From Zea mays (Eukaryota; Streptophyta; Magnoliopsida; Poales; Poaceae): a DNA stretch of 64,000 nucleotides. The notes beneath the pieces are model-generated. The model was given only the letters and a program-made list of their open reading frames with translations. It searched no databases and was not told the origin of the DNA. Shown piece after piece: positions 34,529 through 47,074 of this stretch (within the stretch, counting starts at the first letter, position 1; every line of letters begins with the position of its first letter). The stretch lies in NCBI RefSeq assembly GCF_902167145.1, contig NC_050105.1, forward strand, positions 120,111,898-120,175,897, given 5' to 3'. Position numbers and translations under genes: made by a program.

Positions 34529-35978
34529 CTTCCTCATTTTGAGTTGAGGATGAAGGAATGACAACCACACTATTTTCATCATCATTTTCCTTTGGTTTTA
34601 TTTCACCAATGGCCATTGTTTTCATTGCATTTATTAATTGAGTTCCCCCAACATCATCGAGATTATCACTCTCATCTTGAGACCCATTTGTTTCATCGAA
34701 TTCAACATCATATGCTTCTTCAATAATACCATGAGTTTTGTTGAAGACTCTATAGGCTTTACTATTTGATGAATATCCAAGAAGAAAACCCTCATCACAT
34801 TTCTTCTCAAATTTAGAAAGCCGGGTTCCCTTTCTCAAAATATAACATTTGCAACCGAATACCCTAAAATATGAGATATTTGGCTTTCTACCAATGAGCA
34901 ATTCATATGGAGTTTTCTTCAAAAGCTTGTGACAATATAGTCTATTTGATGAATGACAAGCGGTATTTATTGCCTCGGCCCAATAAGAATTCGATATACT
35001 ATATTCCGCTAACATAGACCTAGCCATATCAATGCGAGTTCTATTCTTTCTTTCAACAATACCGTTTTGTTTCGGGGTATATTTGGAAGAGAATTCATGT
35101 TTAATACCCTTGTCCTCACAATATTCATCAATTCTTGCATTTTTGAATTCCGACCCATTATCACTTCTAACCTTTTTGATGTCAAAATCAAATTGATTTT
35201 GAGCCAATATAGCAAATGACTTGAATGTTTCAAACACATTGGATTTGTCTCGAAGAAAATAAACCCAAGTAAATCTTGAATAGTCATCCACAATCACAAG
35301 ACAATAATAATTACCACCAATACTTACAAAAGATGTGGGCCCAAATAAATCCATGTGAAGTAATTCCAAAGGTCGATGAGTGGACATTTGACTTTTATTT
35401 GGATGAGTGTTTGCCACTTGCTTCCTGGCTTGACAAGAGCTACACAATTTGTTCTTCTCAAACTTCACATCTTTTAAGCCACGAACTAAGTCATGCTTGG
35501 TTAACCGATTGAGTTGCTTCATTCCAACATGACCAAGTCTTCTATGCCATAACCAACCTAGTGAAGCTTTTGAGAATAGGCAAGTTGTGAGCTTTGCCTC
35601 ATTAGATGAGAAATCAACAAGATAAAGATTTTCATGTCTAAAACCTTTAAACTTAAGATTGCTACCATCAACACTAGAGATAATAACATCTTCAACCATG
35701 AAATTGCAACAAAATCCTAAATCACATAATTGAGCTACGGAAAGTAAATTAAAATTCAAAGACTCAACCAAGAGCACATTTGATATAGAATGATCATTTG
35801 AGATAGCAATTTTACCCAAGCCTTTAACCTTTCCTTTGCGATTATCTCCAAATGTGATACTATCATAATTTGAGCAATCTTCCTCACTCATTTGGGTAAA
35901 CATTTTCATATCTCCGGTCATGTGTTGAGTGCATCCACTATCTAACACCCAATGATTCCCTCCCGCCTTGTAGTTTAC
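34529..35978 (-). pseudogene. pol: N-terminal pol of Copia element C (protease and integrase)
   Basis: On the minus strand the frame opens after an in-frame TAG at 35981-35979 and carries the protease motif LDSGCTQHMTG, the integrase HHCC finger (HRRLGHVGMKQ, CSSCQ) and the catalytic D-D-E in HMDLFGP, RSDNGSEF and NGIVERKNR. It is open until Gypsy D interrupts it after the codons for NEEDH at 34529. The rest of the gene is at 12010-10219. Confidence 0.88.
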
Positions 35979-35991
35979 CTACAAAAGGAAA

Positions 35992-37940
35992 TCAATCTCT
36001 TTTAGGTACCCAAACTTGCTTGGGTCCTTGGATGTTAGTGACCAAGGTCTTTGGCACCCAAATAGCTTTCTTTTTGTTTCCAACAATTGAAGTACCAACA
36101 AATTTAGCATGAACACCTTTTGCATTATGAGAAAGGACATAACAATGCTCAAAACAAGTGGAGGATACATTTTTGAACTTGGGGCAATTTTTCTTAACAT
36201 GTCCCTTTTTGTGACACTTGTGACACACTTTGTCACATTCTCTCACAAACAATGTCTTTTGCTTTACAAAAGCATTCTTTCCTTTCTTGGGAACATATCC
36301 AAGACCTTCACGGTTAAGAGAGCATCGTTGACTTCCCAATATGAAATTCAATTTGGCCTTACCACCATATGCCTTTTCTAGGTCATGAGTTAGAGTGTTT
36401 GCTCTATCTACTAACACTTCATTCTCAACAATAATTTTTGATTCATCAAGAGCAATGTTATCATTGAGAGAAATTTTGCATTTATCACAAATAGGGTTAG
36501 TAGATAGTGGTTCACTTGTAAGACTATCAAGTAAGTCACAAGTGACTCCAATATCCTTAGTGACCACCTTAACTTCATGCACAATAGATGATTTTTGAGC
36601 ATCCGCAAGCTTCTCACAATTTTCTTTTAGGTCATTGTGAGAGGTCTTGAGCTCCTCAAAAGACACTTGGAGGTTTTTATACAATTCCTTCAAGGTCTTA
36701 AATTTTTCTTTTTCTTTGTGCATGTAGTCATCGGCCTCACCTAACATTCTAATAAGATCATCATATGAATAGCCATCATCATCAACATCATCGATATCAT
36801 CATCATCTTTTATATCATTTAAATCGGTGATGATTTTTACCTTAGCATCTCCCTTTGCCATGAGACAATGGGGGATGAGAAGAGTGAGGGAGCTTCCTTT
36901 ATGGAAATTCCGGCATTAAGCTTGGATGAGGTATCATCATCATCATCATCCGAGCTATCATCCGAGTCCCATTCAACTAAGTAGGCTTTGCCAACTTTCT
37001 TCTTGTTAAAGTATTTCTTTTTCTTCTTGTCACTTTCATCTTTGCCCTTCTTCTTCTTGCTTGGGCAATTCATGGCAATGTGACCGGGTTCCCCACACTC
37101 AAAACACTTTCTATCATTGAAAGCATTTCTTCTAGATGTTTGACCTCTTCTAGGTTGACCTCTCTTCATCTTCATGAATTTATTGAATTTCCTTACAAAT
37201 AGAGCCATGTCACCATCACTCTCACTTTCATTTTCTTCATCATTACTATCTTCCTTTTCAATTGCCTTTGAGGCCTTAGCTTTGAGAGCAATTGATTCAT
37301 TTTTCACCTTCTTTGCCAAACTTAAAGCATCGGCTTGCGACTTCTTAAAAAAATCTTGAGTGAGAATTTCTCCCAATACTTCGGTTGGAGAAGTTGTAGA
37401 TAGATCACTCCTTACTAACATTGTCACAATGGTCTCATATTTCTCCGGAAGTGATCTAAGGAACTTGTGAGTGAAATCCACATCCGGTACATTAAAACCA
37501 AGTCCCTTGAGTTCATTTACTATCTCATTTAACCGATTGAACATATCGGACACACTCTCATCTTCTTTCATAATAAATTGCTCAAACTTCCCTTTGCACA
37601 CATATAGTTTGGCACTCTTCACAATTGTAGTTCCTTCATGAATTTCCATTAGCTTAATCCAAATCTCATGAGCGGTTGTGAGATTCTTGATACGATTGAA
37701 CTCATTTATATCAAGAGCATCATAAAAGACATTCATGGCTTGATCATTTGTGAGGATATTCTCATTATCACTAACGGATGGTTCATCTTCTTTCAACACA
37801 ACAAATCCATCCCTGACAATTGGCCAAATTTTTCCACCCATTGCTCTAAGATGCATTGACATTCTTATTTTCCAATAGTCATAATTATTCCCATCAAAAT
37901 GCGGTGGCTTCCCAATGTGCACATTGTTGTTACTAGCCAT
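35992..37940 (-). pseudogene. gag: gag of Copia element C (frameshift)
   Basis: The likely start is MASNNNVHIGKPP at 37940. The capsid part matches the UBN2/Copia gag type (NYDYWKIRMSMHL, SVSDMFNRLNEIVNELK, LPEKYETIVTML). A CCHC knuckle (CFECGEPGHIAMNC) follows, then Lys-rich and Asp-rich stretches. The frame then shifts by one base near 36880, in or beside a run of C residues, and continues as a second frame from MAKGDAK at 36861 to TGA at 35992. That part contains a second knuckle-like CHKCHKKGHVKKNC and ends GPKQVWVPKRD. Confidence 0.85.
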
Positions 37941-37986
37941 CTTGTTCCACTCCGGGATGATTAGATCCACAAACAATGGAGTCCTC

Positions 37987-37999
37987 GGCTCTGATACCA
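37987..37999 (-). other. Primer-binding site of Copia element C
   Basis: TGGTATCAGAGCC on the minus strand, two bases from the LTR edge, matches canonical initiator tRNA-Met. Confidence 0.85.
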
Positions 38000-38001
38000 C
38001 T

Positions 38002-39300
38002 TGTAGGATCTAGGACACCGGCTAGAGGGGGGTGAATAGGCGGTTTTGACTAAAATCAAAAACACTAGGTAAATTTAATCAATATAACAAGAGGAATAAA
38101 TTCTCTAGAGACAATAAGTAAATAATGTATGAGAAACAACTACAGTGATTGAATACTTGAGGAACAATATGCAAAACACTAATTACTTGCAAGGCAATAA
38201 GTAATGCAAGAAGGTAGAGACACCGAAATTTATCCCGTGGTATCGGTGATTTGCCGATCACCCCTAATCCACGTTGAGGTGGACTTCAAGCTCTCACTTG
38301 CTCCTCTATCAAGTCACGGCTTGATCTTTGAGCCAAGTGGACAAGAAATCTCTCAATACCTCGATTCCACTAATGTCACCTTTGCCGCTCCGGCGAGGTA
38401 GGCGCGAACCCCTCACAATCAACACCGCGGCTTCTCCACAATCTTCTTGGAGAGCTCGACGGAGACAATCACCCGAGCCGTCTAGGAGGCGGCAACCTCC
38501 AAGAGTAACAAGCCAATGACGCTTGCTCGGTGTACCACCTAGTGCCTCAAGAATCACCAAATGATGCAAATGCACTAGGAACCCTCAATCTCTCACTAGA
38601 AAGCAATCTCAAGCAAAGAGTGTGAGAGAGTGAGTTGGAGGATCACAAATGAGCTCAATGTGTGCAAGGAATGGCCAAGAGAGCTCTCTCACACGAGCTA
38701 CCCTTCTATTTATACCCCTCCATCAAAATCCAACCGTTATGTGCAAAAAGCACATGTTCTGCGCACACGCGGACGGTCCGCGCCCTAGGGCCGGACGGTC
38801 CGCCGTACATATAACGGCTATAATTCCCGTTTGAAAACTGTCAGAACTGTCAGAAAAGGTGGGTCCGGACAGTCCGCCCTCCAAGGCCGAACCGTCCGCG
38901 ACCTGGCAGCAAGAAGCATCTGAGTCTCGGACCAAGAACAGTTAACACGCGCGGACCGTCTGCCTATAAATCCGGACGGTCCGAGACCTGAGATAGTACT
39001 GTCCGGACTGGTCCCCCGGACAGTCCGAAGTACAAATCTACAAAAACACACAGTCCCTGTCCAAAACATGTTTGACACTTGCGGACGGTCCACGCTATAA
39101 TTCAGGGACTGGCTCGAAACCAGCTTTCTCTGGTTATGATTGCGGACGGTCCGGCCCAAAGGCTCGGACGGTTCGCAGTGCAAAAGAACAAAGTGGCTGC
39201 CTAAGTGGTTAGACTTCTGACCCCTCTGGTGGATCGCGGACGGTCCGCCCTCATGGCCCGGACGGTCCGCGCATCCAACACATTGCAATCTTCAAACTTG
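38002..39300 (-). repeat. 5' LTR of Copia element C (outer limit uncertain)
   Basis: The inner edge is clear: plus strand TGTAGGATCTAGG at 38002. The LTR holds many CGGACGGTCCG-type palindromes (38769-39272), analogous to but different from the CACCGGAC palindromes of the Opie type, and a TATTTATACC TATA-like box near 38709. The outer end is not fixed; 39300 is an estimate from the end of the palindrome region. Confidence 0.65.
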
Positions 39301-39656
39301 CTTTTGAAAGAACTTTTAACTCACGAAATTTGAAGCGTTGTTAGTCCTCATGCAAATGCAACTACTTGATGCTCTATGAGGCACTAAGCTTTACACAGAT
39401 CAAAGACATTGACCCCTCTTAATAGTACGGCTATCTAGCCTACTAATTCGGTCAGGTATCTTCTCTAAACTCCTCAAGACCGGCAAAAAACACAACCTAT
39501 ATTATACCTTTGCCTTCATCTGATCCACAACCAATGGTTATGATTCTCCAACATTTGCTGTTCTATGTGGTCCAACCCTGCATTCTTATTTCTCCAAGAA
39601 CCGTTAGTCCACAAGCAGTTATCATTAATTACCAAAACATCACCAAAGGGGCCTAG
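39301..39656. other. Non-coding junction segment between element C and truncated element B
   Basis: No gene or clear repeat is seen. It may be the remainder of the LTR of C. Homology to Opie-type gag begins abruptly at about 39660. Confidence 0.4.
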
Positions 39657-39659
39657 ATG

Positions 39660-40826
39660 ATTCACAATGAGGAAGATAATTTGCGTACTCTTTTTGCCAA
39701 CTTAAACATGCAACAAAAAGAGAAATTAAATGAATTGATTAGTGCTATCCATGAGAAGGATGATCTCTTGGACTCCCAAGAGGACTTCCTTATTAAAGAA
39801 AACAAGAAGCATGTTAAGGTTAAAAATGCTTATGCTCTACAAGTTGAAAAGTGCAAAAAAATATCTAGTGAGCTAAGCACTTGCCATGAAACCATTGACA
39901 ACCTTAGAAATGAAAATGTTAACTTGTTAGCCAAGGTTGATTCAAATGTCTGTAATGTTTCAATTCCAAATGATAATATTGTGTTACTTGCTAAAATAGA
40001 AGAATTGAACATTTCTCTTGCTAGCCTTAGGATTGAAAATGAGAAATTGATTGCTAAGGCTAAAGATTTTGATGTTTGCAATGATACTATTTCCGACCTT
40101 AGAAGTAGAAATGATATATTACATGCTAAGGTTGTAGAATTAAAATCTTGCAAACCCTCTACATCTACCGTTGAACACACTATTATTTGCACTAGATGTA
40201 GAGATGTTGATATTAATGCTATTCATGATCACATGGCTTTAATTAAACAACAAAATGATCATATAGCAAAATTAGATGCTAAAATTACCGAGCATGAACT
40301 TGAAAATGAAAAATTTAAATTTGCTCGTAGTATGCTTTATAGTGGGAGACGCCCTAGCATTAAGGATGGCATTGGCTTCCAAAAGGGGGACAATGTCAAA
40401 CTTAATGCCCCTCCTAAGAAATTGTCTAATTTTGTTAAGGGCAAGGCTCCCATGCCTCAGGATAACGAGGGTTACATTTTGTACCCTGCCGGTTATCCTG
40501 AGAGCAAAATTAGGAGAATTCATTCTAGGAAGTCTCACTCTGGCCCTAACCATGCTTTTATGTATAAGGGTGAGACATCTAGTTCTAGGCAATCAACCCG
40601 TGCTAAGTTGCCTAAGAAGAAAACTCCTAATGCATCAAATGATCATGACATTTCATTTAAAACTTTTGATGCATCTTATGTGTTAACTAACAAATCTGGC
40701 AAAGTAGTTGCCAAATATGTTGGGGGCAAGCACAAGGGGTCAAAGACTTGTGTTTGGGTACCCAAAGTTCTTGTGTCTAATGCCAAAGGACCCAAAACCA
40801 TTTGGGTACCTAAAGTCAAGAACTAA
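39660..40826 (+). pseudogene. gag: C-terminal gag of Copia element B (5' truncated)
   Basis: Homology to the other two Opie-type gag genes starts near NEEDNLRTLFANLN and runs through the coiled coil to WVPKVKN and TAA at 40824-40826. The frame is open throughout. The capsid core and CCHC knuckle are lost at the rearrangement junction. Confidence 0.88.
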
Positions 40827-40839
40827 ACATGTTTTGTAG

Positions 40840-43800
40840 GTTTATGCATCCGGGGGCTCAAGTTGGATCATTGATAGCGGGTGCACAAACCACATGACCG
40901 GGGAGAAGAAAATGTTCTCCTCCTACGAGAAAAAACAAGATCCCCAACGAGCTATCACATTCGGGGATGGAAACCAAGGTTTGGTCAAAGGATTGGGTAA
41001 AATTGCTATATCTCCTGACCATTCTATTTCAAATGTCTTTCTTGTAGATTCATTAGATTACAATTTGCTTTCCGTATCTCAATTATGTCAAATGGGCTAC
41101 AACTGTCTTTTTACTGATGTAGGTGTCACTGTCTTTAGAATAAGTGATGATTCAATAGAATTTAAGGGTGTGTTAGAGGGTCAGCTATACTTGGTAGATT
41201 TTGATAGAGCTGAACTCGACACATGCTTAATTGCTAAGACTAACATGGGTTGGCTCTGGCACCGCCGACTAGCCCATGTTGGGATGAAGAATCTTCATAA
41301 GCTTCTAAAGGGAGAGCACATTTTAGGATTAACAAATGTTCATTTTGAGAAAGACAGGATTTGTAGCGCATGCCAAGGAGGGAAGCAAGTTGGTGCTCAC
41401 TATCCACATAAGAACATCATGATGACTGACAGGCCACTGGAGCTCCTACACATGGATCTATTCGGCCCGATTGCTTACATAAGCATCGGCGGGAGTAAGT
41501 ACTATCTAGTTATTGTGGATGATTATTCTCGCTTCACTTGGGTGTTCTTTTTGCAGGAAAAATCTCACACCCAAGAGACCTTAAAGGGATTCTTGAGATG
41601 GGCTCAAAATGAGTTCGGCTTAAGGATCAAGAAAATTAGAAGCGACAACGGGACGGAGTTCAAGAACTCTCAAATTGAAGGCTTTCTTGAGGAGGAGGGC
41701 ATCAAGCATGAGTTCTCTTCTCCCTACACGCCACAACAAAATGGTGTAGTGGAGAGGAAGAATAGAACTCTATTGGACATGGCAAGAACCATGCTTGATG
41801 AGTACAAGACTTCGGATCGGTTTTGGGCCGAGGCGGTCAACACCGCTTGCTACGCCATCAACCGATTATATCTACACCGAATCCTCAAGAAGACATCATA
41901 TGAACTCCTAACCGGTAAAAAGCCCAACATTTCATATTTTAGAGTCTTTGGTAGCAAATGCTTTATACTTGTTAAAAGAGGTAGAAAATCTAAATTTGCT
42001 CATAAGACTGTAGAAGGCTTTTTACTAGGATATGATTCAAACACAAGGGCATATAGAGTCTTTAACAAGTCCTCCAGACAAGTTGAAGTTTCTTGTGACG
42101 TTGTGTTTGATGAGACTAACGACTCTCAAGTAGAGCAAGTTGATCTTGATGAGATAGGTGATGAAGAGGCTCCGTGCATCGCGCTAAGGAACATGTCCAT
42201 TGGGGATGTGTGTCCTAAGGAATTTGAAGAGCCTTCAAATGCACAAGATCAACCATCCTCCTCCACGCAAGCATCTCCACCAACTCAAAATGAGGATGAG
42301 GCTCAAGTTGATGAAGGGGAAGATCAAGCAAATGCGCCACCTCAAGATGACGACAATGATCAAGGGGGAGATGCAAATGATCAAGAGAAGGAGGATGAAG
42401 AACCAAGACCGCCACACCCAAGAGTCCACCAAGCAATCCAACGAGATCACCCCGTCGACACCATCCTCGGCGACATTCATAAGGGGGTAACCACTAGATC
42501 TCGTGTTGCACATTTTTGTGAGCATTACTCTTTCGTTTCCTCTATTGAGCCACACAAGGTAGAGGAAGCACTTCAAGATTCGGATTGGGTAGTGGCGATG
42601 CAAGAGGAGCTCAACAACTTCACTAGGAACGAGGTATGGCATTTGGTTCCACGTCCTAATCAAAATGTTGTAGGAACCAAGTGGGTCTTCCACAACAAGC
42701 AAGATGAGCATGGTGTGGTGACAAGGAACAAAGCCCGACTTGTGGCCAAAGGATACTCCCAAGTCGAAGGTTTGGATTTCGGTGAAACCTATGCACCCGT
42801 AGCTAGGCTTGAGTCAATTCGTATATTATTGGCCTATGCTTCTTACCATGGCTTCAAGCTTTATCAAATGGACGTGAAGAGTGCCTTCCTCAATGGACCA
42901 ATCAAGGAAGAGGTCTATGTTGAGCAACCTCCCGGCTTTGAAGATAGTGAGTACCCTAACCACGTTTACAAACTCTCTAAGGCGCTTTATGGGCTCAAGC
43001 AAGCCCCAAGAGCATGGTATGAATGCCTTAGAGATTTTCTTATCACTAACGGATTCAAAGTCGGAAAGGCCGATCCTACACTCTTCACTAAAACTCTTGA
43101 AAATGACTTGTTTGTATGCCAAATTTATGTTGATGATATTATATTTGGGTCTACTAACGAGTCTACATGTGAAGAATTTAGTAGGATCATGACACAAAAA
43201 TTCGAGATGTCTATGATGGGGGAGTTGAAGTACTTCTTAGGATTTCAAGTAAAGCAACTCCAAGAGGGCACCTTCCTAAGCCAAACGAAGTATACTCAAG
43301 ATATTCTAAACAAGTTTGGAATGAAGGATGCCAAACCCATCAAGACACCCATGGGAACCAATGGGCATCTCGACCTCAACACGGAAGGTAAGTCCATGGA
43401 TCAAAAGGTATATCGATCGATGATAGGTTCCTTACTCTATTTATGTGCATCTCGACCGGATATCATGCTTTTCGTATGCATGTGTGCAAGATTCCAAGCC
43501 GACCCTAAGGAAGCTCACCTTACGGCCGTAAAACGAATCTTGAGATATTTAGTTTATATTCCTAAGTTTGGGCTATGGTATCCTAGTGGATCCACTTTTG
43601 ATTTAATTGGTTATTCGGATGCCGATTGGGCAGGGTGTAAGATTAATAGAAAGAGCACATCGGGGACTTGCCAGTTCTTGGGAAGATCCTTGGTGTCTTG
43701 GGCTTCAAAGAAGCAAAATTCCGTAGCTCTTTCTACCGCCGAAGCCGAGTATATTGCCGCAGGCCATTGTTGCGCGCAATTGCTTTGGATGAGGCAAACC

Positions 43801-44082
43801 CTTAGGGACTACGGTTACAAACTAACCAAAGTTCCTCTTCTATGTGATAATGAGAGTGCAATCCGCATGGCGGATAATCCCGTTGAGCATAGCCGCACTA
43901 AACACATAGCCATTCGGTATCACTTTCTAAGGGATCACCAACAAAAGGGAGATATCGAAATTTCATACATTAATACTAAAGATCAATTAGCCGATATCTT
44001 TACCAAGCCACTTGATGAACAAACCTTTAACAAACTTAGGCATGAGCTAAATATTCTTGATTCTAGGAACTTCTTTTGTTAA
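40840..44082 (+). CDS. pol: pol polyprotein of Copia element B (open frame)
   Basis: The frame opens after TAG at 40837-40839; the first ATG is at 40894. Protease Asp-Ser-Gly is at 40873-40881. The integrase HHCC finger and D-D-E core, YVDDIIFGS of reverse transcriptase and CDNESAI of RNase H are all present, with no stop. Private changes include Cys to Tyr in [11 protein letters not shown] and Arg to His in WVFHNKQ. The organisation matches A and E. Confidence 0.9.
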   Translation, partial: VYASGGSSWIIDSGCTNHMTGEKKMFSSYEKKQDPQRAITFGDGNQGLVKGLGKIAISPDHSISNVFLVDSLDYNLLSVSQLCQMGYNCLFTDVGVTVFRISDDSIEFKGVLEGQLYLVDFDRAELDTCLIAKTNMGWLWHRRLAHVGMKNLHKLLKGEHILGLTNVHFEKDRICSACQGGKQVGAHYPHKNIMMTDRPLELLHMDLFGPIAYISIGGSKYYLVIVDDYSRFTWVFFLQEKSHTQETLKGFLRWAQNEFGLRIKKIRSDNGTEFKNSQIEGFLEEEGIKHEFSSPYTPQQNGVVERKNRTLLDMARTMLDEYKTSDRFWAEAVNTACYAINRLYLHRILKKTSYELLTGKKPNISYFRVFGSKCFILVKRGRKSKFAHKTVEGFLLGYDSNTRAYRVFNKSSRQVEVSCDVVFDETNDSQVEQVDLDEIGDEEAPCIALRNMSIGDVCPKEFEEPSNAQDQPSSSTQASPPTQNEDEAQVDEGEDQANAPPQDDDNDQGGDANDQEKEDEEPRPPHPRVHQAIQRDHPVDTILGDIHKGVTTRSRVAHFCEHYSFVSSIEPHKVEEALQDSDWVVAMQEELNNFTRNEVWHLVPRPNQNVVGTKWVFHNKQDEHGVVTRNKARLVAKGYSQVEGLDFGETYAPVARLESIRILLAYASYHGFKLYQMDVKSAFLNGPIKEEVYVEQPPGFEDSEYPNHVYKLSKALYGLKQAPRAWYECLRDFLITNGFKVGKADPTLFTKTLENDLFVCQIYVDDIIFGSTNESTCEEFSRIMTQKFEMSMMGELKYFLGFQVKQLQEGTFLSQTKYTQDILNKFGMKDAKPIKTPMGTNGHLDLNTEGKSMDQKVYRSMIGSLLYLCASRPDIMLFVCMCARFQADPKEAHLTAVKRILRYLVYIPKFGLWYPSGSTFDLIGYSDADWAGCKINRKSTSGTCQFLGRSLVSWASKKQNSVALSTAEAEYIAAGHCCAQLLWMRQTLRDYGYKLTKVPLLCDNESAIRMADNPVEHSRTKHIAIRYHFLRDHQQKGDIEISYINTKDQLADIFTKPLDEQTFNKLRHELNILDSRNFFC

Positions 44083-44956
44083 TTTGCACACATAGCTCAT
44101 TCATATACCTTTGATCATGTCTCTTTTCATATGCTATGACTAATGTGTTTTCAAGTCTATTTCAAACAAGTCATAGGTGTATTGAAAGGGAATTGGAGTC
44201 TTCGGCGAAGACAAAGGCTTCCACTCCGTAACTCATCCTTCGCCGTCGCTCCAGGCCACTCTCCATCTTTGGGGGAGAGAGCATAAGTCCCAAGCAAAAG
44301 GACTTCGTATTTGGTATAATCTTCACTCATATGTTTTATTTGCCAAAGGAGAAAGAATGTTTCAAAAGGGCTCTAATAATTCCGTTTTTGGCGATTTATG
44401 CCAAAGGGGGAGAGAGAGCATGAGCCCAAAGCAAAAGGACCACACCACCATCATTTTCAAAATTTTGGTTTTCAATTAGTACTAATTTTAGAAAGAGTTT
44501 TTTAAATGGTATGATTTTCAAATTAGTATCTCATTATGTTCAAAAGGGGGAGATAGTAGTATTTTCAAAATCGACATCTTAAAACCCTCTTGAACACTAA
44601 GAGGAGGATTTCATTTAGGGGGAGTTTTGTTTAAGTCAAAGGAAAAGCATTTGAAACAGGGGGAGAAAATTTCAAATCTTGAAAATGCTTCGCAAAATCT
44701 TATTCATTTACCTTTGACTATTTGCAAAAGGACTTTGAAAAGGATTTACACAAAGAATTTGCAAAAACAAAACAAGTGGTGCAAGCATGGTCCAAAATGT
44801 CAAAAATTGAAGAAACAATCCACGCATATCTTATAAGTATTTATATTGGCTCAAATCCAAGCAACCTTTGCACTTACATTATGTAAACTAGTTCAATTAT
44901 GCACCTCTATACTTGCTTTGGTTTGTGTTGGCATCAATCACCAAAAAGGGGGAGAT
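44083..44956 (+). other. 3' untranslated region and polypurine tracts of Copia element B
   Basis: No gene. It has several AGGGGGAGA-type tracts, the last abutting the LTR, and the LTR-start-like TGAAAGGGAATTGG at 44183. Confidence 0.72.
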
Positions 44957-46271
44957 TGAAAGGGAATTAGGCTTACACCTATTCCTAAATAATTTTGGTG
45001 GTTGAATTGCCCAACACAAACAATTGGACTAACTAGTTTGCCCTAGTGTATAAGTTATACAGGTGTCAAGGTTCACACTTAGCCAATAATAAGACCAAGA
45101 AATGAGTTCAACAAAGAGAGCAAGGGATAACCGAAGGCAGCCCTGGTCTGGCGCACCGGACTGTCCGGTGTGCCACCGGACAGTGTCCGGTGCACCAGGG
45201 GACTTCACGCTGAACTTCTCACCTTCGGGAAAATCCAGAGGCGCTCCGCTATAATTCACCGGACTGTCCGGTGTACACCGGACTGTCCGGTGTACACCGG
45301 ACAGTGTCCGGTGCTCCAAGGAAGAGCGTCTCTGGAACTCGCCAGCTTCGGGAATTCGCTTCGCTATAATTCACCGGACATGTCTGGTGTGCACCGGACT
45401 GTCCGGTGAGCCAGCGGAGCAACGGCTACTTCGCGCCAACGGTCACCTGCAGAGTCATTTAATGCGCGCCAGAGCGCGCAGAAGTCAGTCACGCGCGAAG
45501 TGGCGCACCGGACACTCTACAGTACATGTCCGGTGTGCCACCGGACATCCAGGCGGGCCCAGCAGTCAGAGCTCCAACGGTCGAAACCCAACAGCCTGGT
45601 GACGTGGCTGGCGCACCGGACAGTGTCCGGTGGCGCACCGGACTGTCCGGTGCGCCATGCGACAGCAGCCTCCACCAAACGGCTAGTTTGGTGGTTGGGG
45701 TTATAAATACCCCCAACCACCCCACATTCAAGTCATCCAAGTTTTCAACCTTCCAACCATTTACAAGCGCTAGGCATTCAATACAAGACACACCCAAGTG
45801 ATCAAATCCTCTCCCAATTCCACAAAAGTATTAGTGACTAGTGAGAGTGATTTATCGTGTTTTTTTGAGCTCTTGCGCTTGGATCGCTTTCTTCTTTCTC
45901 ATTCTTTCTTGTGATCAATACTCACTTGTAACCTAGGCAAGAGACACCATTTGTGTGGTGGTCCTTGCGGGGAAGTTTTGTTCCCGGTTGATTTGAGAAG
46001 AGAAAGCTCACTCGGTCCGAGGGACCGTTTGAGAGAGGGAAGGGGTTGAAAAAGACCCGGCCTTTGTGGCCTCCTCAACAGGGAGTAGGTTTGTGAGAAC
46101 CGGACCTCGGTAAAACAAATCCGCGTGTCACACTCTTTATTCGCTTGCGATTTGTTTTGCACCCTCTCTCGCGGACTTAATTATATTTCTAACGCTAACC
46201 CGGCTTGTAGTTGTGATTAACTTTGTAAATTTCAGTTTCGCCCTATTCACCCTCCCTCTAGACGACTTTCA
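44957..46271 (+). repeat. 3' LTR of Copia element B
   Basis: 1315 bp, TGAAAGGGAATTAGG to GACGACTTTCA, followed by the target duplication GCGTG at 46272-46276. It has the palindrome cluster and a hairpin TATA promoter near 45700, here with a slightly longer loop. Confidence 0.93.
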
Positions 46272-46560
46272 GCGTGCCAGGCTACTTGGGCCGTCGGGCC
46301 GAAAACCGAAGCACGGCCCAGCCCGCGTAACGTGTCGTGCTGGCCCGAGTATGTTTTGGTCGTGCTGGGTCAGGCTTCGTGTCATTAATTTCGTGCCGGG
46401 CTCGTGCTGACCCAGCAGACACGGTCCAAACTTACAGGACTACTTGTCGCTTTTCGTCTCGCCTGGCTATCTCCTTGCCTTTGCCTTTGCCTTTGCCTTC
46501 GCCTGCGCCTGCCAGGGTCAGCGTGTATGGTCATAGATGAATCATCATTGATGGACTGTG
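46272..46560 (-). mobile_element. hAT-type DNA transposon, right-hand piece
   Basis: The continuation of the hAT element interrupted at 8401 has repeated motifs built on CGTGCTGGCCCGAG and CGGGCTCGTGCTGACCC (about 46330-46420), in both orientations, as in hAT subterminal regions. The outer terminus was not found, so 46560 is approximate. Confidence 0.5.
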
Positions 46561-46945
46561 CAGCCAAATGATTGCTAATAGTTGCACGAGTTTTATCTTT
46601 TCATACAGGGTGACAATGTGCATGTGCTCAGCAGCTGCTCCAGTAGCCTTTTATCAAAGTCCCACGATGTGACGACGCCACACCAAAATTCAGAGGGGCC
46701 ATCAATTGGCCGCAACGGAAAGTTTGCAACATGTACCAGTAGTGTCGGTGCTAGCATTATTATTTTACAGATTGTTCACTTCGAATTAAAGCTAACTGTT
46801 TAGACGCGATATATATATAGATAAAAAAACTGTAAAAGAAGTAGAAGCCAGTGTAAATTAAAGTCAAACGAATATACACGTTTGGTATTTTAGAGACTAA
46901 TAACTACAATATAAAGTTTAGGAGGCCAGAACTAAACATCCCTTA
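46561..46945. other. Intergenic, nothing recognised
   Basis: AT-rich non-coding sequence with an ATATATATAT run near 46811. The final TTA (46943-46945) is the target duplication of the following MITE. Confidence 0.5.
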
Positions 46946-47071
46946 GGCCTTGTTCGTTTACGTCGGATTACACCCGGAATCGTTCCATCTAATCAAAGTT
47001 TATATAAATTAGAGAAACAATCCGGCTAGGAATCGTTCCGACCCACCAATCCGATAGAAACGAACAAGGCC
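46946..47071. mobile_element. Tourist-like MITE (PIF/Harbinger type), 126 bp
   Basis: Terminal inverted repeats GGCCTTGTTCGTTT and AAACGAACAAGGCC, flanked by TTA at 46943-46945 and 47072-47074. TTA/TAA target duplications are characteristic of PIF/Harbinger-derived MITEs. Confidence 0.82.
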
Positions 47072-47074
47072 TTA

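Larger units (their letters stand above)
9532..39656 (-). mobile_element. Minus-strand Sirevirus-like Copia element C, split by Gypsy element D
   Basis: Read on the minus strand: 5' LTR from about 39.3 kb to 38002, primer-binding site TGGTATCAGAGCC at 37999-37987 (complementary to initiator tRNA-Met), gag from 37940, pol from 35978, interrupted at 34528/12011 by element D, then pol to 10219. The target duplication GTGAT of D (12006-12010 and 34524-34528) proves that the two halves were once contiguous. The family differs from the Opie-type copies: its LTR ends GATCCTACA and uses CGGACGGTCCG palindromes. The outer limits on both sides are uncertain. Confidence 0.8.
39657..46271 (+). mobile_element. 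Opie-type Sirevirus B, 5' internal part missing
   Basis: The C-terminal gag half, full pol, 3' untranslated region and 3' LTR of a Copia element are present. The primer-binding site and gag N-terminus, including the zinc knuckle, are absent. The 3' LTR is followed by GCGTG, the same pentamer that precedes the LTR at 8402, so 8402-9480 is likely its 5' LTR. Confidence 0.88.
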
